From contig DKAI01000079.1 of NCBI GenBank assembly GCA_002450755.1, positions 2,853-14,080 of the forward strand: a stretch of DNA of 11,228 bases, written 5' to 3'. The position numbers and the translations under genes are program-made. Position 1 is the stretch's first letter. Each line of letters starts with the position of its first letter. This DNA is from Deltaproteobacteria bacterium UBA6930. GTDB taxonomy: Bacteria > Myxococcota_A > UBA9160 > UBA6930. Of the stretch, positions 6,334-11,228 are shown one piece after another. A model generated the notes under the pieces. It did no database searches, was not told the DNA's origin, and was given only the letters and a program-made list of their open reading frames with translations.

Positions 6334-7849
6334 GACAAACCGGACCCGAATTGATGCGGTTGGAAATGCTACCAGAGGCATAGGATACGAGGAACCTCTC
6401 CTTTTCGAAATTGGGAGTCCCAATCGAAAAGGGACCCAGCTACCTATTTCGACTGTCCCCGAATACAATGCCGAAGATGAATTTTCTGGAGAATCACTTC
6501 GTGACGAGCTGTCAGAGCTACCCGAGTTATCCGAGGTCGACGTGGTCCGACATTTCACGCGATTGTCCACATGGAATGCGGCGGTAGATTTGGGGCTTTA
6601 TCCACTTGGTTCTTGCACCATGAAGTACAACCCTAAAATCAACGAGCTGGTTGCCCGCCTTTCCGGATTCTCGCGAGGTCACCCCATGCAGCCTGAGCAG
6701 GTTTCACAGGGCTTCTTGAGATTGTGCTGGGAACTAGAAACCTTCTTACGCGAAATCAGCGGAATGACGGGGATTTCCCTTCAACCTTCAGCGGGAGCCC
6801 AAGGTGAACTTGCAGGAATAATGATGATACGCGCGTACCATGAGAGTCGGCAGGATCCGCGTCGAGAGATTCTCGTTCCTGATTCAGCACATGGAACTAA
6901 TCCAGCAAGCGCCTCTTTAAACGGATATAAAGTGATCGCTGTTCCTTCAGGCGAAGACGGTATTTTGCACCCAGAGACTATTAAACCATTACTCAATGCC
7001 GAAACCGCCGGCCTTATGATTACGAACCCCAACACACTGGGGCTTTTTGAAACGAACATACAAGAAATCACTTCTCTCGTTCACGAGGCTGGCGGTCTAG
7101 TGTATGGAGATGGCGCAAACCTAAATGCACTTCTCGGAGTGTCCAGACCTGGAGATTGCGGAATTGATGTAATGCACTTCAATCTGCACAAGACTTTCTC
7201 CACCCCGCATGGAGGAGGAGGACCCGGTGCGGGACCAGTCGGCGTTGCCGATATGCTTATACCTTTTCTACCAACCCCTATAATTATAAAAAATACCGAA
7301 GGCTTTTTCGAGCTGTCGCATGACGCTCCGCTCTCTATTGGACGGTTACATGGTTTTTTTGGAAATGCTGGCATGCTCATACGCGCATACGCTTATATAA
7401 AAAGCCTAGGAGCTAATGGCCTGAAACATTGCACAGAGATGGCAGTTTTAAATGCTAACTACCTCCTCAAACGCTTAAGCTCACACTATCACGTACCTTA
7501 CGAAAGTTCAGTCATGCACGAATGCGTACTTTCGGATAAAGGCCTCGAAGAAACGGGAGTGACCACTTTAGATATTGCCAAAAGGCTAATTGATCACGGA
7601 TATCACCCGCCAACAATATATTTTCCTCTAGTAGTTTCAGGAGCCATCATGATCGAACCGACCGAGAGCGAAAGCCTCGAAGGACTCGATCGCTTTGCCG
7701 ACGCGCTAATAGCCGTTCGAGAAGAAGCCATAGAAGAACCCGATATCCTTTTAACTGCCCCGCATCACACGCGCCACAACAGACTTGACGAGACACGGGC
7801 TGCTCGAAATCCCATATTACGCTTTGCCAAAGAAGACTCGGGACCCTAG
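6323..7849 (+). CDS. gcvPB: Glycine dehydrogenase (decarboxylating) subunit 2
   Basis: This is the C-terminal-half, PLP-bearing subunit of the two-subunit P protein. Seen: LGLYPLGSCTMKYNPKIN, PSAGAQGELAGIMMIRAYHE, PDSAHGTNPASA, and the PLP-lysine motif FNLHKTFSTPHGGGGPGAGP with K290 (codon 7190-7192). GRLHGFFGN follows, and the usual C-terminal PTESES and TAPH motifs are present. With ATG 6323 it is 508 aa, slightly longer than the common ~480-500. ATG 6323 is chosen over the in-frame TTG at 6311 because GAGGGA (6313-6318) lies four bases before the ATG. The gene ends in a CTAG shared with the convergent downstream gene. No gene for the L protein (lipoamide dehydrogenase) follows. Confidence 0.95.
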   Translation: MTSKTNRTRIDAVGNATRGIGYEEPLLFEIGSPNRKGTQLPISTVPEYNAEDEFSGESLRDELSELPELSEVDVVRHFTRLSTWNAAVDLGLYPLGSCTMKYNPKINELVARLSGFSRGHPMQPEQVSQGFLRLCWELETFLREISGMTGISLQPSAGAQGELAGIMMIRAYHESRQDPRREILVPDSAHGTNPASASLNGYKVIAVPSGEDGILHPETIKPLLNAETAGLMITNPNTLGLFETNIQEITSLVHEAGGLVYGDGANLNALLGVSRPGDCGIDVMHFNLHKTFSTPHGGGGPGAGPVGVADMLIPFLPTPIIIKNTEGFFELSHDAPLSIGRLHGFFGNAGMLIRAYAYIKSLGANGLKHCTEMAVLNANYLLKRLSSHYHVPYESSVMHECVLSDKGLEETGVTTLDIAKRLIDHGYHPPTIYFPLVVSGAIMIEPTESESLEGLDRFADALIAVREEAIEEPDILLTAPHHTRHNRLDETRAARNPILRFAKEDSGP

Positions 7850-8760
7850 CTTTTGGGGTTCACTCTCTTTCTCGCCATATCTGCCCAATGCCCCTCTGGG
7901 CACAGACTTAGATACTGCCTCCACTGACGCCGGGCATTATTGATAAAGTCCAACTTTTCATAGAGCAGTGCAAGGTTGAGAGCAGATTCAGGGAAAAACG
8001 GATCGATTTCGGCGGCCTTCCGGTAGTGAAAAAGCGCACCCTGATTATCGCCTTTCTCTTCCAACAAATTTCCGAGATTAAAGTGTGCTTCTAAATGCGA
8101 CTCATTTGACGCGATAGCCAACTCATAATGGTTCAACGCGCGCTCAGTTTGGCCTTTGTTATAAAAGTGCGTGCCTAGGTTACAATGCGCATCAGAGAAG
8201 CCTGGCTCAAGATCTACCGCTCGCTGATATGCTTCACACGCGTCATCGAGACGATTTGGATCATCCTCCAGTTCACATGCTTTTTCAAATAACGAGAGTG
8301 CTTGATCAGCCTCCCACTCGTCACTACGTAAATCAGAAACGAACTCCTCAGGCCTATCCTCTGTCCAACTCAAGCATAACTGACCAAAATCATCCAAAAT
8401 GAGTCCTTCGTAACGCGCAACCGTTTCGCGTTTTTCCCGATAAGACTCCTCTAATGAAGAAAGAGGATTCCTCAAATTCGGAAGCTTCTCCCTCAGCCAG
8501 TCAACTCTCTTACGGATATGTTGTAGAGAAACACCGTTTTCGCGAAGCAACATTATTTTCTTTAGGCCTACTAGTGCACCGAAATCAAATTGGCATCGAT
8601 TGTTCGAAGATTTTTTCGGCTCTATGAGATCCTTTTGAGCCCAATAACTCAAGCGCTCCGCTCGAACGTTAAGAATTCGCGCGACTTCAGATCGCGAGTA
8701 AGAGTCTTTTGCAGACGCCACATGAGCGCTCCGCGCGCTATTTTCTACTGTTTCACCCAC
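7846..8760 (-). CDS. MerR-type HTH regulator fused to TPR repeats
   Basis: The N-terminal part (about residues 20-91) is a MerR-family winged helix-turn-helix: YSRSEVARILNVRAERLSYW, then a LIEP wing segment, and a second helix pair with LLRENGVSLQHIRKRV. Residues ~92-150 are a charged linker. Residues ~153-288 form about four tetratricopeptide repeats with the expected spacing of Leu, Gly, Tyr, Ala and Pro (for example AHCNLGTHFYNKGQTERAL and AHFNLGNLLEEKGDNQGAL). This replaces the small-molecule or metal-binding C-terminus of classic MerR proteins, so the effector is probably a protein or peptide; that is inference. GTG 8760 gives 304 aa but has a poor ribosome binding site. GTG 8721 (codon 14) is better placed after GGAG and may be the true start. 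The gene converges on gcvPB (stop overlap of four bases) and is divergent from the cysteine genes, which makes it a candidate regulator of either. Target and signal are unknown. Confidence 0.88.
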   Translation of the reverse strand: MGETVENSARSAHVASAKDSYSRSEVARILNVRAERLSYWAQKDLIEPKKSSNNRCQFDFGALVGLKKIMLLRENGVSLQHIRKRVDWLREKLPNLRNPLSSLEESYREKRETVARYEGLILDDFGQLCLSWTEDRPEEFVSDLRSDEWEADQALSLFEKACELEDDPNRLDDACEAYQRAVDLEPGFSDAHCNLGTHFYNKGQTERALNHYELAIASNESHLEAHFNLGNLLEEKGDNQGALFHYRKAAEIDPFFPESALNLALLYEKLDFINNARRQWRQYLSLCPEGHWADMARKRVNPKS

Positions 8761-8792
8761 CTCGTGTAATAATAACCGTACTCAAGACGATA

Positions 8793-8812
8793 TTTCTATA
8801 GATAATTAGAAA
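8793..8812. promoter_or_regulatory. Dyad in the divergent promoter region, candidate operator
   Basis: In the ~100-bp region between the MerR-TPR gene and the cysteine synthase-like gene, TTTCTA (8793-8798) and TAGAAA (8807-8812) form an inverted repeat with an 8-base spacer. Nested within it is the perfect 8-bp palindrome TCTATAGA (8795-8802). GATAAT (8801-8806) could be a -10 for the + strand gene, but no clear -35 is visible. MerR regulators bind dyads within promoters, so the position fits. AT-rich DNA makes such dyads by chance, and binding is not shown. Confidence 0.3.
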
Positions 8813-8863
8813 AACTCTTAGTGTGCTTAAATACCTTTCTGTTTCATGAAAAAAAGGGAGATT

Positions 8864-9868
8864 ATGACAAGCTCGGTTCAAAACTTTACGGATGCTGTTG
8901 GCAACACGCCTCTCATACGACTTCGCAAAGCATCGGAATTGACTGGATGCGAAATATACGGGAAAGCAGAATTTCTTAACCCGGGAGGCTCAATAAAAGA
9001 TCGGGCAGCGAAGCAAATTATCCTTGAAGGAGAAAAAAATAACGAGATCGAAAAGGGAGGTCTAATCATTGAAGGTACGGGCGGCAATACCGGTATCGGT
9101 TTAGCACTCGTGGCAAATTCTCGCGGTTACCGAACGTTAATTACTATTCCCATTAATCAAAGCGACGAAAAAAAGGACATGCTACGCCTTTGCGGCGCCC
9201 ATTTAATCGAAACCCCACCTGTTCCCTACTCTGATCCTGAGAATTATGTACGGACAGCGGAGAGGCTTGCAAAGGAACTCAAAAGTTCGGAGGAACACGG
9301 ACTTCTTTACTCTAACCAATGGGACAATCCTGCAAATCCCGCCGCTCACCTTCATACCACGGGACCTGAGATATGGGGACAAACTAAAGGGAAAATCGAT
9401 GCTTTCGTCTGTGCTATAGGCACGGGAGGTACTATTGGAGGAGTTGGAACGTCACTCAGAGAACGAAATCCTGCCATACGAATTGGCCTTGCGGATCCAG
9501 AAGGGTCTGCGATGGCGAGTTACTTTGAAGAAGGACAACTCAAAAGCACAGGATCCTCGATTATGGAAGGAATTGGACAGGGTCGATTAATTGACAACGT
9601 CAAATCTGCCCAGGTAAACGATGTCTACCGTATTTCGGATACTGAAGCCTTGCTCGTCCTCTTCGACCTACTTAAAGAAGAAGGTCTTTGTCTGGGCGGC
9701 TCAAGCGGGATTAATATCGCGGGAGCAATAAAAATGGCGCAAGACCTTGGACCGGGACATACGGTGGTAACTGTGTTGTGTGACCACGGCCAGCGATATC
9801 AGTCCAAAATATATTCGCCAACATTTCTTTATAAAGAAGGACTACCGAGTCCGCCCTGGCTTGGATAA
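8864..9868 (+). CDS. Cysteine synthase / cystathionine beta-synthase-like PLP enzyme
   Basis: This is a fold-type II PLP enzyme of the CysK/CBS family, which joins a serine or O-acetylserine-derived aminoacrylate with sulfide or homocysteine. Seen: VGNTPLIRL, the PLP lysine K45 in NPGGSIKDRA, the phosphate-binding region GTGGNTGIGL, CAIGTGGTIGGVG, and the C-terminal EEGLCLGGSSGIN. Details such as KKDMLRLCGAHLIE, NQWDNPANPAAH and the ending VLCDHGQRYQSKIYSP resemble the longer cysteine synthase subgroup that includes yeast YGR012W rather than short CysK. There are no CBS domains and no haem domain. The motif usually read TSGNTG or TAGNTG is TGGNTG here. ATG 8864 (334 aa) is preferred over ATG 8846 because AGGGAG (8855-8860) lies just before it, inside the longer reading. 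It is followed 16 bp later by a cystathionine gamma-lyase-like gene. Confidence 0.85.
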   Translation: MTSSVQNFTDAVGNTPLIRLRKASELTGCEIYGKAEFLNPGGSIKDRAAKQIILEGEKNNEIEKGGLIIEGTGGNTGIGLALVANSRGYRTLITIPINQSDEKKDMLRLCGAHLIETPPVPYSDPENYVRTAERLAKELKSSEEHGLLYSNQWDNPANPAAHLHTTGPEIWGQTKGKIDAFVCAIGTGGTIGGVGTSLRERNPAIRIGLADPEGSAMASYFEEGQLKSTGSSIMEGIGQGRLIDNVKSAQVNDVYRISDTEALLVLFDLLKEEGLCLGGSSGINIAGAIKMAQDLGPGHTVVTVLCDHGQRYQSKIYSPTFLYKEGLPSPPWLG

Positions 9869-9884
9869 CTACTGAGAGGAAAAT

Positions 9885-11042
9885 ATGGACCCTAACCTCC
9901 ATTTCGAGACACGCGCCATATGCGCCGGCCAAGCCCCCGATCCGACCACGGGCTCTACGATTACTCCAATCCATCAAACGGCCACCTTTACTCAAGAAAT
10001 TGTTGGCAGTGATCAACGATATCAATACTCCCGCGGAGCCAACCCCACAAGAACTGCCCTTGAAGAAGCTCTTGCATCGTTGGAGAGTGCAAGTTTTGGA
10101 ATCGCATTTTCATCAGGAATGGCTGCGATAGCAAGCGTGGTTCAACTTTTAAAAACTGGTGACAACATACTCGTAGCCGACGATCTTTACGGAGGATCAT
10201 ATCGCCTATTTTCAGAGGTTTTACCAAGGCACGGTATTTCCATTACTTACTTTGACGGCAGCAAAGTCTCAGACTTGAAGAAGCGCATAAAAAAATCAAC
10301 CAAGCTCGTTTGGCTTGAATCACCAACCAATCCAATGGTACGACTGCAAGACATTTCGGCCTGCTCAGAGGTTACAAAAAAGCGAAATATCTTAACCGTC
10401 ATAGACAACACATTCGCTTCCCCATACTTCCAAAGGCCCTTAGAGTTGGGCGCAGATGTGGTAGTGCACTCGACTACCAAATATATATCGGGACATTCGG
10501 ACGTAATCGGTGGAGCCGTCCTTACAAATGATGAAGAATACGCGAACGCATTGAGAACTTTAAGAACCACAACTGGCGGCGTACCCGGACCCTGGGACAC
10601 TTGGCTTACTCTTCGCGGATTAAAAACACTGGCCGTTAGAATGCGTGCACACGAAGAAAATGCATTCGCGATTGCTGAATTTCTAGAAAATCGACCTGAG
10701 ATAGAAAAAGTATATTTTCCCGGCCTTCCGAACTTTGACGGTCATGAACTCGCAAAACGTCAAATGCATGGGTTTGGTGGAATAGTAACTGTAGACCTCA
10801 AAGGAGGAGAAAGAGCGGCTCGAGATCTCTGTGAAAATACGAGCCTTTTCAGTTTAGCTGAGAGCCTTGGAGGAGTTGAGTCTCTTATCGGATATCCTTG
10901 GTTGATGAGCCACGCAGCATTTAGTGAGTCTCTAAAGATCAAAAAAGGAATAAGCAAATCTACCGTACGACTATCGATCGGGCTTGAGCACGCCGCCGAC
11001 CTTTGCGACGATCTTGCACAGGCCTTTAACTCTTGCACCTAG
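9885..11042 (+). CDS. Cystathionine gamma-lyase / gamma-synthase-like PLP enzyme
   Basis: This is a Cys/Met-metabolism PLP enzyme of fold type I. Seen: the N-terminal FETRAICAGQAPDPTTGS, PIHQTATF, YSRGANPTR that contacts the neighbouring subunit's PLP, FSSGMAAI, and WLESPTNP. The cofactor lysine is K199 in VVHSTTKYISGHSD. GGVPGPWDTWLTLRGLKTL and SLAESLGGVESLIGYPWLMSH follow, the latter with the Glu typical of cystathionine gamma-lyase/synthase. The length (385 aa) is normal. From sequence alone, gamma-lyase (cystathionine to cysteine), gamma-synthase (O-acyl-homoserine plus cysteine) and related sulfhydrylases are not safely separable. Its place right after a beta-synthase-like gene suggests reverse transsulfuration. 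ATG 9885 has AGAGGA (9875-9880) four bases upstream. Its stop lies within a hairpin. Confidence 0.88.
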   Translation: MDPNLHFETRAICAGQAPDPTTGSTITPIHQTATFTQEIVGSDQRYQYSRGANPTRTALEEALASLESASFGIAFSSGMAAIASVVQLLKTGDNILVADDLYGGSYRLFSEVLPRHGISITYFDGSKVSDLKKRIKKSTKLVWLESPTNPMVRLQDISACSEVTKKRNILTVIDNTFASPYFQRPLELGADVVVHSTTKYISGHSDVIGGAVLTNDEEYANALRTLRTTTGGVPGPWDTWLTLRGLKTLAVRMRAHEENAFAIAEFLENRPEIEKVYFPGLPNFDGHELAKRQMHGFGGIVTVDLKGGERAARDLCENTSLFSLAESLGGVESLIGYPWLMSHAAFSESLKIKKGISKSTVRLSIGLEHAADLCDDLAQAFNSCT

Positions 11043-11057
11043 TGCAAATGTTTTCTT
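11033..11057 (+). terminator. Candidate intrinsic terminator overlapping the gamma-lyase-like stop
   Basis: TTGCAC (11033-11038) and GTGCAA (11042-11047) form a perfect 6-bp stem with a CTA loop that includes part of the stop codon. The T-rich stretch TTTTCTT follows at 11051-11057. The stem is short and only half G/C, so termination may be weak. The location at the end of the two-gene cysteine operon supports the call. Confidence 0.4.
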
Positions 11058-11121
11058 GCCAAATTAATTGATTCTGAGACTCCATAAAATACAAAGCGGA
11101 ATAAAAACTCAATCGTGATCA

Positions 11122-11130
11122 TGGTATAGT
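11122..11130 (+). promoter_or_regulatory. Extended -10 promoter element upstream of the last gene
   Basis: TGGTATAGT at 11122-11130 matches an extended -10 (TG, one base, then TATAGT, five of six to TATAAT). The -35 position (about 11102-11107) is A-rich and not TTGACA-like, as is common with extended -10 promoters. It would start transcription around 11137, about 20 nt before the ATG at 11158. Confidence 0.5.
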
Positions 11131-11157
11131 AACTTCACTTTAAGAAGGAGATTTAGT

Positions 11158-11228
11158 ATGAAATATTCATTGCATCTCGCTGCGGGAGCGTCGGTAGCCG
11201 ACGCAATCTCCCTACGCGATATCTCTCA
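11158..11228 (+). CDS. Start of an unidentified gene, cut by the window edge
   Basis: An ATG at 11158 preceded by AAGGAG (11145-11150) at a spacing of seven bases opens a reading frame that continues to the window end: MKYSLHLAAGASVADAIS, then LRDIS, with no stop. The ribosome binding site and upstream extended -10 element make it a credible real gene with its own promoter. Too few residues are available to name the family. The ISLRDIS ending loosely recalls the helix-turn-helix start of Rrf2-type regulators, but the preceding stretch is about ten residues too short for a good match. A strong hairpin (11184-11212) lies within its first codons. Confidence 0.6.
   Translation, partial: MKYSLHLAAGASVADAISLRDIS
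11184..11212 (+). other. Strong hairpin within the first codons of the last gene
   Basis: GCGTCGG (11188-11194) pairs perfectly with CCGACGC (11198-11204) around a TAG loop. The stem can be lengthened on the outside by GGGAG (11184-11188) with CTCCC (11208-11212), leaving a small bulge. No T run follows within the window, so it is not an evident terminator. It sits about 27 nt after the start codon and could affect early elongation or mRNA stability. Confidence 0.5.

Noticed and set aside
7882..7902. TGCCCA / TGGGCA inverted repeat as a terminator for gcvPB
   Set aside because: It lies within the coding region of the MerR-TPR gene, is not followed by a T run on the + strand, and is short.
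8846..8863. ATG start for the cysteine synthase-like gene six codons upstream
   Set aside because: The extra codons consist mostly of the AAGGGAG ribosome binding site of ATG 8864, and nothing upstream of 8846 resembles a binding site. Not fully excluded.

Overview
The window is an ordinary-looking bacterial chromosome segment, roughly half G+C and densely packed, with no mobile elements, CRISPR array, tRNA or rRNA that I can see. It carries eleven complete protein genes and the first codons of a twelfth, nearly all housekeeping amino-acid and one-carbon metabolism. The organism cannot be named. A two-subunit glycine decarboxylase (separate gcvPA and gcvPB), a MerR-TPR fusion regulator, an FmdB zinc ribbon with a Lys/Ser tail and frequent TTG starts would fit an uncultured deltaproteobacterial or acidobacterial-type lineage, but that is inference.

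Layout. Block 1 (8-2125, + strand) is a tightly overlapped trio: a Maf nucleotide pyrophosphatase, a YggS-type PLP-binding protein and pyrroline-5-carboxylate reductase (proC). A 131-bp spacer rich in short hairpins follows. Block 2 (2257-7849, + strand) runs fmdB-type zinc ribbon, folD, gcvT, gcvH, gcvPA, gcvPB. From folD onward the genes overlap or lie within 10 bp, so they are probably one operon. Block 3 is a single minus-strand gene (7846-8760), a MerR-type helix-turn-helix fused to TPR repeats. It converges on gcvPB, with both stop codons read from one CTAG palindrome. Block 4 (8864-11042, + strand) is a divergently transcribed pair of sulfur amino-acid PLP enzymes: a cysteine synthase / cystathionine beta-synthase-like protein and a cystathionine gamma-lyase/synthase-like protein. 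After a likely terminator and an extended -10 promoter, a last + strand gene begins at 11158 and runs off the edge.

How the genes fit together. GcvPA/PB, GcvH and GcvT break glycine down to CO2, NH3 and 5,10-methylene-tetrahydrofolate. FolD converts that product to 10-formyl-tetrahydrofolate, so block 2 is a glycine-to-one-carbon module; the shared L-protein (lipoamide dehydrogenase) is not here. Block 4 could make cysteine directly or by reverse transsulfuration. Four of the proteins (YggS, GcvPB, and both block-4 enzymes) bind PLP covalently through a visible lysine, and GcvPA is the partner of a PLP enzyme.

I found no clearly novel system. The items most worth a second look are the MerR-TPR regulator between the glycine and cysteine operons, a non-canonical FolD signature (RRGVGPMT in place of PGGVGPMT), four TTG-started genes with TTGA stop/start overlaps, the A8 tracts in the FmdB tail, and a strong hairpin just inside the truncated last gene.
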